The position numbers and the translations under genes are program-made. Under the pieces are notes generated by a model that was not told the DNA's origin, ran no database searches, and saw only the letters and a program-made list of their open reading frames with translations. Below, piece by piece: positions 1-5,899 of a stretch of 18,239 nucleotides of DNA. The stretch's first letter is position 1. Each line of letters begins with the position of its first letter. This DNA comes from an uncultured Lachnoanaerobaculum sp. (GTDB taxonomy: Bacteria; Bacillota; Clostridia; Lachnospirales; Lachnospiraceae): positions 1 through 18,239 of the forward strand of contig CALISX010000331.1 in the NCBI GenBank assembly GCA_938041725.1, read 5' to 3'.

Positions 1-868
1 AGCAAAAGAAAACAGACATCAAAGGCATCACTGTATTCATGCTTTGCATCTGTCTGGCCATATCTGATTCATCCCCGCCAGACTGATTTTGATTATTGGC
101 CATCAGCCTTGTGGATATCCACTGGGTCAAACCTGCCAAAATGGGAATGGCCCAGGCTGCACTGATATGATCCAGCCCCTGCCAGGGAGACACCGCCAGA
201 TTGATCCCTAAAAATGAATTCAAACGTTCAATGGCTGCCACATTGGTGGCCAGCACATCCTTCATATTGGGAAACAGACTTCCCAGTTCCGTCCAGTTGC
301 TGGGGGTGAATTTGTATAACAGATCAATCACCTTATTGGTAATGGTAAAATCATTTTTTGCCACCGGAAGCCTGACTGCATCGGCCAAGGAGGATATCTT
401 ATTAATATAATCCGGCTGGCTCATTAAAGACTGGGCCACATTCTCAAATACCACCCGTACACTGGTTACATAGGCAGGAATTCGATAAATCACCTGATAC
501 AGACCAAATAAAATGGGCATCTGCACCAGTAAGGGAAGACAGCCCCCGGTCATGCTGGTACCATATTTACTGTAAACCGCCCTGGTTTCCTGCTGCATCC
601 TGGCCATGGACTCATTGTCTGTTTGTCCCTTATACTTGTCCTGTATTGCCTTGATCTCCGGCTGAATCACTGCCATCAGCTTGGAAGATTTCTGCTGCTT
701 AATGGTAAGGGGAATCATAATCACATTAATGACAATGGTAAAGATAATAATCGCCACACCGATGTTGGCAATGCCAAGATCAAAAATCAAATTCATAATG
801 AATCCTAGCATCTCAGCAAACCAGCCGATAACGGGAGTCGTTGACTTCGTTAACAATATAGCTTCCAA
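1..868 (-). CDS. yidC: YidC/OxaA membrane protein insertase, 3' end beyond the window
   Basis: Inserts and folds membrane proteins, alone or with SecYEG. About 289 codons are present and the C-terminus runs off the left edge. The best start is a TTG at 866-868, with a GGAGGT ribosome site (complement of 875-880) 6 nt upstream; no ATG fits the family N-terminus. Visible hallmarks are a first membrane segment (about residues 36-54), the cytoplasmic stretch IPLTIKQQKSSKLM, a coiled-coil hairpin (IQPEIKAIQDKYKGQ), and the core segment GGCLPLLVQMPILFGLYQVIY. The large extracytoplasmic domain of Gram-negative YidC is absent, as expected for a Gram-positive. The groove arginine of well-studied homologues is Asn48 here (codon 725-727). 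It is last in the rpmH-rnpA-yidD-yidC order. Confidence 0.96.
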   Translation of the reverse strand, partial: MEAILLTKSTTPVIGWFAEMLGFIMNLIFDLGIANIGVAIIIFTIVINVIMIPLTIKQQKSSKLMAVIQPEIKAIQDKYKGQTDNESMARMQQETRAVYSKYGTSMTGGCLPLLVQMPILFGLYQVIYRIPAYVTSVRVVFENVAQSLMSQPDYINKISSLADAVRLPVAKNDFTITNKVIDLLYKFTPSNWTELGSLFPNMKDVLATNVAAIERLNSFLGINLAVSPWQGLDHISAAWAIPILAGLTQWISTRLMANNQNQSGGDESDMARQMQSMNTVMPLMSVFFC

Positions 869-895
869 TGGAATACCTCCAAAATATTATATAAA

Positions 896-963
896 CCCCC
901 AGGCCGGGGGCTCGGCACCGCCATACAGATCAGTCTGCGCAGCACTTTGCTGCTGAGCAGACT
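896..963. repeat. GC-rich palindromic element between yidD and yidC
   Basis: Two stem-loops lie in the 115-nt gap upstream of yidC. The larger (932-963) pairs AGTCTGC with GCAGACT and GCAGCA with TGCTGC, with a 3-nt bulge. The smaller (896-910) pairs CCCCC with GGGGG around AGGCC. Read on the minus strand, the smaller stem is followed by TTTATAT and then the yidC ribosome site. It could be an attenuator, an RNA-processing or stability hairpin, or a copy of a dispersed palindromic repeat. The sequence alone does not decide. Confidence 0.4.
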
Positions 964-983
964 ATGCCGCTAACAGCCATTCC

Positions 984-1208
984 CTAAGGCACCGGGTCAT
1001 AGCCTCCCTTTGCAAAGGGATTGCAGCGTAAAATCCGCCAAATTCCCAAAGCTGTCCCCTTTACAATACCATGCTTTTCAATGGCTAAAATCGCATATTG
1101 AGAACAGGTGGGAGTATAAATACAATGGGTTCTTACCTTTAAAGGAGATAAAAACCTCTGATAAAATCGGATACACCCAATCATAAATTTTTTAATATAG
1201 TTTCTCAT
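984..1208 (-). CDS. yidD: YidD, membrane protein insertion efficiency factor
   Basis: A small membrane-associated protein thought to assist YidC/Sec-dependent insertion. The 74 residues show the family core: the amphipathic N-terminus ([18 protein letters not shown]), the [11 protein letters not shown] motif with Cys29 and Cys35, and the C-terminal [17 protein letters not shown]. Length is typical of the short form (about 70-80 aa). It starts at ATG 1206-1208, only 9 nt after the rnpA stop, so translation is probably coupled. The ribosome site is weak. A GC-rich palindromic gap separates it from yidC downstream. Confidence 0.97.
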   Translation of the reverse strand: MRNYIKKFMIGCIRFYQRFLSPLKVRTHCIYTPTCSQYAILAIEKHGIVKGTALGIWRILRCNPFAKGGYDPVP

Positions 1209-1217
1209 GTTCCATGC

Positions 1218-1547
1218 CTATAACAGTTTATGAAGCTTACATAAGTGCAGATATGCACTTTCCAGTCCCTGATAATCCTTAACATCGGCTCCTGTGCGTA
1301 CTATTACTACTATATCATATCCCCGCCTATTTAGCATATTCAAACGAAAAATTTCCCTTAATTTCCTGGCGAACCCATGTCTGACCACACTGTTTCCTAC
1401 TTTTTTTGACACAGAAATCCCCAAACGGTTATAATCCAGTGTATTTTTTTTCGCATAAAGAATCAAAAGACGGTTGGCATAGGATTTGCCCGTCTTATAG
1501 ATATTCTGGAACTCCCTATTGGAGCGGATGGACGGAAATCTCTTCAC
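1218..1547 (-). CDS. rnpA: Ribonuclease P protein component
   Basis: The protein subunit of RNase P, which aids the catalytic RNA in removing 5' leaders from tRNA precursors. The 109 residues contain the family features RSNREFQNIYKTGKSYANR near the start and LGISVSKKVGNSVVR (residues 42-56). The start is GTG (complement of 1545-1547), with AGAGGA (complement of 1555-1560) 7 nt upstream. The usual 'RNR' RNA-binding helix (R-N-R-I-K-R in Bacillus) reads R56-H-G-F-A-R61-K-L-R-E here, a marked deviation. The gene follows rpmH across a 94-nt gap holding a perfect hairpin. Confidence 0.96.
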   Translation of the reverse strand: MKRFPSIRSNREFQNIYKTGKSYANRLLILYAKKNTLDYNRLGISVSKKVGNSVVRHGFARKLREIFRLNMLNRRGYDIVVIVRTGADVKDYQGLESAYLHLCKLHKLL

Positions 1548-1570
1548 TGCATCTTCCTCTTAATGGAAAA

Positions 1571-1590
1571 GGATAGTCATAAGACTATCC
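1571..1590 (-). promoter_or_regulatory. Perfect hairpin between rpmH and rnpA
   Basis: GGATAGTC and GACTATCC form an 8-bp perfect stem around a 4-nt loop. On the minus strand it is followed by TTTTCC, a short and imperfect U tract, and then by the rnpA ribosome site. It may act as a partial terminator or processing site that keeps rnpA expression below that of rpmH. A second small palindrome (CACAATTTGTG, 1603-1613) lies just upstream of it in the transcript. Confidence 0.5.
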
Positions 1591-1641
1591 CCAACAATCT
1601 TTCACAATTTGTGATGACTCACCTACTGGCGAATCTATCTG

Positions 1642-1776
1642 TTAAGCAGATAACTTTGCCCTTCCCTTTGCTCTTCTGGCAGCTAAAACTTTTCTTCCTC
1701 CGGCAGAATGCATTCTGGATCTGAATCCATGAACCTTGGCCCTCTGTCTTCTCTTCGGTTGAAATGTCATTTTCAT
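1642..1776 (-). CDS. rpmH: Ribosomal protein bL34
   Basis: A large-subunit ribosomal protein of 44 residues, the normal bL34 length. The translation starts [18 protein letters not shown] and ends [11 protein letters not shown], matching the family throughout. The start is ATG (complement of 1774-1776), with a perfect GGAGGT (complement of 1784-1789) 7 nt upstream. A longer overlapping reading frame on the same strand, opening further upstream, is a shadow in another frame. A near-consensus promoter lies about 85 nt upstream, so this is probably the first gene of the rpmH-rnpA-yidD-yidC transcript. Confidence 0.97.
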   Translation of the reverse strand: MKMTFQPKRRQRAKVHGFRSRMHSAGGRKVLAARRAKGRAKLSA

Positions 1777-1861
1777 ATGCGGCACCTCCCTTATAATTTA
1801 TCGTAACCTTTCCTACAGCGATCCATAAGCCATCGCTCTTTTCCAAAGAACATACTGACTA

Positions 1862-1890
1862 ATTATAGTAAACCCAGACGCCTAAGTCAA
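1862..1890 (-). promoter_or_regulatory. Sigma-A promoter of rpmH
   Basis: On the minus strand, TTGACT (complement of 1885-1890) and TATAAT (complement of 1862-1867) are separated by exactly 17 nt. This is a near-consensus housekeeping promoter. It starts 4 nt beyond the stop codon of the upstream ECF-S gene and would give a leader of roughly 80 nt before rpmH. Confidence 0.8.
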
Positions 1891-1893
1891 GAC

Positions 1894-2535
1894 TTACATA
1901 GAAGGAGTATTGTCCATCACCTTCAGCAGTCCCCCGGCCACAGCCAAGGTAAGCACTGCGGAAATAACTGTTTCTCCCAGCCCCTGGGTACCCACAATAC
2001 CCATAATAATATAGGGAAGCTGTTCCATGCTGCGCCCTGTGGCCTCAGCATAATGCTTTCCAAAGAGGAAATAAATGCCTCCCATAACCAGCAGGGTGTT
2101 GGTGAGGCCTGCTGCAGCACCGGAAACCAGCAAAGCCAGCTTCCTGTATCCGGTCCGTTTCACCCCGGCATACACCAAAGCAGTGACTACCCCTACCAGA
2201 ATCCTTGGCACCATGCAAACGATGACAGAGCGATATCCTCCCATATAGCCGCCAACGCCTGGGGTAAAGGGAGAAAAACAAAAGGAAGTGACATTGGGCA
2301 TTAAAATCGTATTTTTCCACATACTGGCCAGCCCAAAGGCAAACCCCAATCCTGCTCCGGCCTTGACCCCTAGCAAAACGGCGCCAATGGCCACAGTGAC
2401 ATGGATAATGGTGGCGTTCATAAATCCCAGGGGGATAAATCCCAATACCGGCACCACTGTTTGAATCATAATGATAGCAAGAAAAATCGCCGTCAACACC
2501 ATGTTCCTGGTACTACCCTGCATACTGTTTCTCAT
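1894..2535 (-). CDS. ECF transporter substrate-binding (S) subunit, possibly pantothenate type
   Basis: A hydrophobic protein of 213 residues with about six membrane segments, typical of vitamin-binding S subunits of energy-coupling factor transporters. The pattern IPLGFMNATIIHVTVAIGAVLLG followed by a Gly-rich segment, FGLASMWKNT and PNVTSFCFSPF resembles the PanT-like branch (pantothenate). I infer that substrate from remembered pattern only; another vitamin is possible. No ATPase or T subunit is adjacent, so it would share an energising module encoded elsewhere (group II arrangement). The start is ATG (complement of 2533-2535), with AGGAG (complement of 2546-2550) 10 nt upstream. It sits between rpmH and the origin, facing away from dnaA, and its promoter appears to overlap a DnaA box. 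Confidence 0.85.
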   Translation of the reverse strand: MRNSMQGSTRNMVLTAIFLAIIMIQTVVPVLGFIPLGFMNATIIHVTVAIGAVLLGVKAGAGLGFAFGLASMWKNTILMPNVTSFCFSPFTPGVGGYMGGYRSVIVCMVPRILVGVVTALVYAGVKRTGYRKLALLVSGAAAGLTNTLLVMGGIYFLFGKHYAEATGRSMEQLPYIIMGIVGTQGLGETVISAVLTLAVAGGLLKVMDNTPSM

Positions 2536-2585
2536 AGTTCGTATTCTCCTCTCGCTATTATTCCTTACGGATACAATGCCAGAAT

Positions 2586-2614
2586 ATTATACCATTTATA
2601 AACATTATTATCCA
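2586..2614 (-). promoter_or_regulatory. Predicted promoter of the ECF-S gene, overlapping a DnaA box
   Basis: On the minus strand, TATAAT (complement of 2586-2591) lies 17 nt downstream of TGGATA (complement of 2609-2614), a 4/6 match to the -35 consensus. The -35 lies inside a perfect DnaA box (TTATCCACA, 2608-2616). The -10 is strong and the -35 moderate. Repression or modulation by DnaA is an inference from the overlap. Confidence 0.55.
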
Positions 2615-2665
2615 CAAAAACCTGTTTTTTGAATCGTAATACACAGGGAAAAGGGGGGATTCAAG

Positions 2666-2697
2666 TTATCCACAGAATGTGAACAACTTGTGGATAA
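2666..2697. repeat. Inverted pair of perfect DnaA boxes
   Basis: GTTATCCACA (2665-2674) and its exact inverse TGTGGATAAC (2689-2698) flank a 14-nt spacer, giving a 10-bp inverted repeat formed by two consensus DnaA boxes facing each other. This is the strongest isolated DnaA-binding unit in the region. Confidence 0.85.
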
Positions 2698-2833
2698 CCC
2701 CGGCAAAAGCTGGTGCATAAGCCTGGAAAGCTTTCTTTCTGCTGGATGGAACTTCTCCACATTCTTGTCAACAACTTTTCAAAAATGGGGGATATCCCTT
2801 GGAATTTTAAAATTTTGTCCACTTATCAAGATT

Positions 2834-2888
2834 TTATCCACATTATCCACTTTTTTATCCGGATTTTTATCCACAAAAAAGTGGATAA
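2834..2888. repeat. Dense DnaA-box cluster
   Basis: Five boxes lie within 55 nt: perfect at 2834-2842, abutting TTATCCACT at 2843-2851, degenerate TTATCCGGA at 2855-2863, perfect at 2867-2875, all plus strand, then an inverse AGTGGATAA at 2880-2888. Start-to-start distances of the four direct boxes are 9, 12 and 12 nt. The tight phasing suggests cooperative loading of DnaA just upstream of the dnaA promoter. Confidence 0.85.
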
Positions 2889-2913
2889 GTCTCCTCTGGA
2901 GAAATTTGGTTTA

Positions 2914-2942
2914 TTGCCTTATGGCTCCAATTTTGCTATACT
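2914..2942 (+). promoter_or_regulatory. Predicted dnaA promoter
   Basis: TTGCCT (2914-2919) and TATACT (2937-2942) are 17 nt apart, and the -10 is preceded by TGC, an extended -10 feature. Transcription would start near 2949. DnaA boxes lie both upstream (cluster ending at 2888) and downstream (ATATCCACT, 2959-2967), consistent with autoregulation by DnaA. Confidence 0.6.
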
Positions 2943-2997
2943 TAGAGAAAATTTTGCCATATCCACTTTTTAAAATATGATCCTGAAGGAGAAAAGG

Positions 2998-4386
2998 ATG
3001 ATAAACAAAATAAAAGCAAAATGGAATGAAATTATCACCTTTTTAAGAGATGATTTTGAGCTTACAGATGTATCTTTTAATACCTGGATCATTCCCTTAA
3101 AACCTGATTCCCTGACCACTGATTCCAGGGGAAATTCCACCCTGCATATCTTTGTACCCAATGAGAGCTTCCGGCTCTACGTTTCAAAAAAATTTGCCTT
3201 CAATTTGGCTGTCTGCATTGAAGAAATTACTTTGATTAAGTGCGATGTGCTGTTTGAGGCAGAGGGAACGGATCCTGTTCGGGGAAAAAGCAGAAATCAG
3301 CTGATTCAAAACCGCAAATTTGAAGTGGACAATTTAAAGCTTTTAAATGCCAATTTAAACCCGGGGTACACCTTTGAAACCTTTGTGGTGGGAAAAAGCA
3401 ATGATTTCGCCCATGCTGCCTCAGTGGCCGTGGCAGAAACCCCGGGAGAAACCTATAATCCTCTGTTTATTTACGGAGGAGTGGGTCTGGGGAAAACCCA
3501 TTTGATGCACTCCATTGCCCACTATATCCTGCAGCACAACCCCAACTATAAAATTCTCTATATTACCAGTGAGAAGTTTTTAAATGAATATGTGGATGCC
3601 ATTAAAAACAGCAGCCGGGACAATTCCATTACGGAATTCCGCAACAAATACCGGAACGTGGATGTGCTTTTAATGGACGATATTCAGTTCATTACAGGAA
3701 AGGATGCCACCCAGGAGGAGCTGTTCCATACCTTTAATGCCCTCTACGAAGTAAAAAGGCAGATTATTCTTTCTTCCGATAAGCCCCCTATGGAGCTGAA
3801 AAATCTGGAGGAAAGACTGCGTTCCAGGTTTGAATGGGGATTGTCCGTAGAAATTCAAACCCCCGACTACGAAACCAGAATGGCCATTCTTCGAAGCAAA
3901 GAGGAACGGGACGGAAAAAACATTGACAATGAAGTACTGCAGTACATTGCCACCAATATCAAAAGCAATATCCGTATGCTGGAGGGAGCCCTGAACAAAA
4001 TATATGCCATGAGCCGGTTAAACCGAAACCAGGAGATTGACCTGGATCTGGCCAAGGATGTACTAAAGGATATGATTACTCCGGACGCTCCCTCAAAAAT
4101 CACCTCGGAATACATTGCCACTGTGGTGGCAGAGCATTTCAACATAACCCTGGAGGATTTAAAAGCGAAGGGCCGCAAGGAACCGGTGGCCACCGCCAGA
4201 CATATCACCGTATACCTTTGCCGGAAGATGACCAACGATACGCAGACCAAAATTGCAAAATTTCTGGGTAACCGAGATCATTCCACCATTGTGAACTCCG
4301 AAGACGTGATTTCCAAAAAAATCAATGTAGACCCGGCCCTGCACCAAACGGTAGATACTATTCAGAAAAAGATTTCTCCACAGTAG
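2998..4386 (+). CDS. dnaA: Chromosomal replication initiator DnaA
   Basis: Binds DnaA boxes at oriC, forms an ATP-dependent filament and melts the origin. I place the start at ATG 2998 (462 aa), not at an in-frame ATG at 2977, because AAGGAG (2986-2991) is spaced 6 nt from 2998. Domain I (about residues 1-85, FNTWIIPL) precedes a short linker. The AAA+ core has Walker A GGVGLGKTH (about 160-168), Walker B LLMDDIQ (224-230), and the arginine-rich segment EERLRSRFEWG (271-281). Domain IV carries KGRKEPVATARHITVYLCRK (391-410) and the DNA-contacting GNRDHSTI (424-431). Canonical homologues usually have GG rather than GN before RDH. The DnaA boxes upstream suggest self-regulation. Confidence 0.99.
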   Translation: MINKIKAKWNEIITFLRDDFELTDVSFNTWIIPLKPDSLTTDSRGNSTLHIFVPNESFRLYVSKKFAFNLAVCIEEITLIKCDVLFEAEGTDPVRGKSRNQLIQNRKFEVDNLKLLNANLNPGYTFETFVVGKSNDFAHAASVAVAETPGETYNPLFIYGGVGLGKTHLMHSIAHYILQHNPNYKILYITSEKFLNEYVDAIKNSSRDNSITEFRNKYRNVDVLLMDDIQFITGKDATQEELFHTFNALYEVKRQIILSSDKPPMELKNLEERLRSRFEWGLSVEIQTPDYETRMAILRSKEERDGKNIDNEVLQYIATNIKSNIRMLEGALNKIYAMSRLNRNQEIDLDLAKDVLKDMITPDAPSKITSEYIATVVAEHFNITLEDLKAKGRKEPVATARHITVYLCRKMTNDTQTKIAKFLGNRDHSTIVNSEDVISKKINVDPALHQTVDTIQKKISPQ

Positions 4387-4479
4387 ATCCAGCCTAAACC
4401 AGTGGAAAAGCCACAGCCCATGTTTATAAATTGATAGACGCAAAGCCAGGTCTTTCGCGGCTTGGCCCGGGTTTTTAAC

Positions 4480-4534
4480 ATATCCACAGCCTATATAAAC
4501 ACTAATACTAAAAAAAAATATATATTTATATATG
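4480..4534. other. Candidate DNA unwinding element of oriC (dnaA-dnaN gap)
   Basis: The gap between dnaA and dnaN contains a near-consensus DnaA box ATATCCACA (4480-4488). After 14 nt comes a run TAA-TAC-TAA (4503-4511) compatible with the TAN triplets of DnaA-trio elements, then an almost pure A/T stretch from 4509 to 4533. In Bacillus the unwinding site lies in the same place, downstream of dnaA. Order and composition support this; function is inferred. Confidence 0.6.
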
Positions 4535-4553
4535 GCCGCCCCAGGAGGTCACC

Positions 4554-5660
4554 ATGATCATCGAGTTTACCAAAAACGATATTGTAGCTGCATTAAATAT
4601 TGCGATAAAGGCCGTTGCCACCAAAACCACCAGTGTAATATTGGAATCCGTCCTCATTACAGCCATAGAAGGTGTGGTATTGATAGATGCCAATGATGGA
4701 GATCTGGCCATACAGACCCAGCTGCAGGCTGTCATCCGGGAGGAAGGACAGGTGGTTTTAAATGCTAAAATTTTTTCGGATATTGTCCGAAAATTCGAAG
4801 CCTCTGGAAGTCTGATTCGGGTCAGCACAGAAGAAAACCTATTAACCACCATTGTATGTGAGGAGGCCAAATTTCAGATTATGGGATTGGATCCTCAGGA
4901 ATTTATCCGTATGCCTTATCTGGACAAAGGCCAGGGTATCCTCTTGTCTCAGTTCGCCCTAAAGGAAGTCATTCGTCAAACGGAATTTTCTACCGCCCAA
5001 TCGGATATTAACCGGATGATGGGAGGAGAACTGATTGATATTAAAAATAACACAGCCAAATTTGTCACTCTGGATGGACACCGGATTTCCATTCGAAATC
5101 TTTCCCTTCAGGGAGAATACGAAGATGACCGCTGTGTGGTTCCCATTAAATCTCTTCAAGAGGTAATGCGGATTTTGGACAGCGACAGTGAAAAAGAGGT
5201 GGCTCTGTATTTTTTGGAGAACCACATTCTTTTTGAATTTGATGAGACCAAAGTTCTGTCCAGAGTGATGGAGGGAGAGTATTTTCAGATCGAAAATATG
5301 CTTTCCAGAGATTATGACATCCGGTTACAGATCAACCGATCCAAATTCCAAAGTGCCATTGAACAGGCCATGATTTTGATACGGGAAAATGAACACAGAC
5401 CTTTAATTTTTAAAATTGAGGGGACCCTGCTGACTTTAATGGTGAATTCCTCGGTAGGAACGATGAATGCCAAGGTAAGCATTGAAAAACAGGGCAATGA
5501 TTTAACCATTGCTTTTAATCCCAGGTTTTTGGCGGATGCTTTGAAGGTGATTGAGGATGAAACTGTGACCATCTACTTCACCAATGCCAAATCCCCCTGC
5601 TATATCCAGGATGATAAAAACAGCTATACCTATCTGATTTTACCGGTGAACTTTGTATAG
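4554..5660 (+). CDS. dnaN: DNA polymerase III beta subunit (sliding clamp)
   Basis: A ring-shaped processivity clamp that holds the replicative polymerase and other partners on DNA. The 368 residues match the three-fold clamp architecture and normal length. Recognisable segments are VNARxF-like QVVLNAKIFSDIVRKF in domain I, LVTLDGHR-like KFVTLDGHRISIR in domain II, SRVMEGEYFQIENML, and the C-terminal SYTYLILPVNF that forms part of the partner-binding pocket. The start ATG at 4554 has AGGAGG (4543-4548) 5 nt upstream. It is separated from dnaA by the A/T-rich unwinding region and from the S4-domain gene by 8 nt. The loop corresponding to the usual DETRP motif reads AQSDINRMMGGEL, which looks lineage-specific, not damaged. 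Confidence 0.98.
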   Translation: MIIEFTKNDIVAALNIAIKAVATKTTSVILESVLITAIEGVVLIDANDGDLAIQTQLQAVIREEGQVVLNAKIFSDIVRKFEASGSLIRVSTEENLLTTIVCEEAKFQIMGLDPQEFIRMPYLDKGQGILLSQFALKEVIRQTEFSTAQSDINRMMGGELIDIKNNTAKFVTLDGHRISIRNLSLQGEYEDDRCVVPIKSLQEVMRILDSDSEKEVALYFLENHILFEFDETKVLSRVMEGEYFQIENMLSRDYDIRLQINRSKFQSAIEQAMILIRENEHRPLIFKIEGTLLTLMVNSSVGTMNAKVSIEKQGNDLTIAFNPRFLADALKVIEDETVTIYFTNAKSPCYIQDDKNSYTYLILPVNFV

Positions 5661-5668
5661 GGGGGAAG

Positions 5669-5899
5669 ATGGAACAGGTACGGATTAAGGACGAATACAT
5701 TAAGCTGGAGCAGGCAATGAAGCTTTCCGGAGCCTGTTCTATGGGCTCCGATGCCAAATATGCCATCCGGGAGGGATTGGTACTGGTGAACGGAGCCCCT
5801 GTACTGCAAAGGGGAAAGAAACTAAGAAGAGGAGATGTATTCTCCTACGAAGGACATGATTATAGAATCCTTGGAACTGAGCAATTATCGGAATTATGA
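5669..5899 (+). CDS. yaaA: S4-domain RNA-binding protein next to recF (YaaA/RlbA family)
   Basis: A 76-residue protein with one S4 RNA-binding fold (about residues 12-58: KLEQAMKLSG...AIREGLVLVNG...RGKKLRRGDVF). The Bacillus relative encoded between dnaN and recF is linked to large-subunit ribosome assembly. The start is ATG 5669, preceded by GGGGGAAG right after the dnaN stop, so it is probably coupled to dnaN. Its last 44 nt overlap the recF reading frame, an unusually long overlap for this gene pair. It is unrelated to the E. coli gene of the same name. Confidence 0.93.
   Translation: MEQVRIKDEYIKLEQAMKLSGACSMGSDAKYAIREGLVLVNGAPVLQRGKKLRRGDVFSYEGHDYRILGTEQLSEL

Larger units (their letters stand above)
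2600..2975. other. Chromosomal origin oriC, part upstream of dnaA
   Basis: The non-coding region of about 460 nt between the ECF-S gene and dnaA carries perfect DnaA boxes (TTATCCACA) at 2608-2616(+), 2666-2674(+), 2689-2697(-), 2834-2842(+) and 2867-2875(+). One-mismatch boxes lie at 2843-2851(+), 2880-2888(-) and 2753-2761(+). A two-mismatch box is at 2855-2863(+) and a weaker one (ATATCCACT) at 2959-2967. An A/T-only 12-bp palindrome (AATTTTAAAATT) lies at 2803-2814. Box density, divergent flanking genes and the adjacent dnaA identify the origin. The likely unwinding element is in the dnaA-dnaN gap. Confidence 0.93.

Noticed and set aside
886..891. TATAAT on the minus strand just before yidC
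   Set aside because: Transcription would begin in or next to the yidC ribosome site, and no -35 is present.
1619..1846. 75-residue minus-strand reading frame covering rpmH
   Set aside because: It is a different frame; the rpmH frame gives a full bL34 with an ideal ribosome site.
2834..2888. Repeat cluster as a CRISPR-like array
   Set aside because: The repeats are 9-nt DnaA boxes with 0-4 nt gaps, not repeats with spacers.
2977..2997. Upstream in-frame ATG for dnaA
   Set aside because: It precedes the AAGGAG ribosome site that fits ATG 2998, and the extra seven residues are not family-like.
4443..4475. GC-rich inverted segment and T5 after dnaA as a terminator
   Set aside because: The only clean stem (AAGCC/GGCTT) is 5 bp with an 11-nt loop, and the T run begins 8 nt later, so it does not form a terminator.
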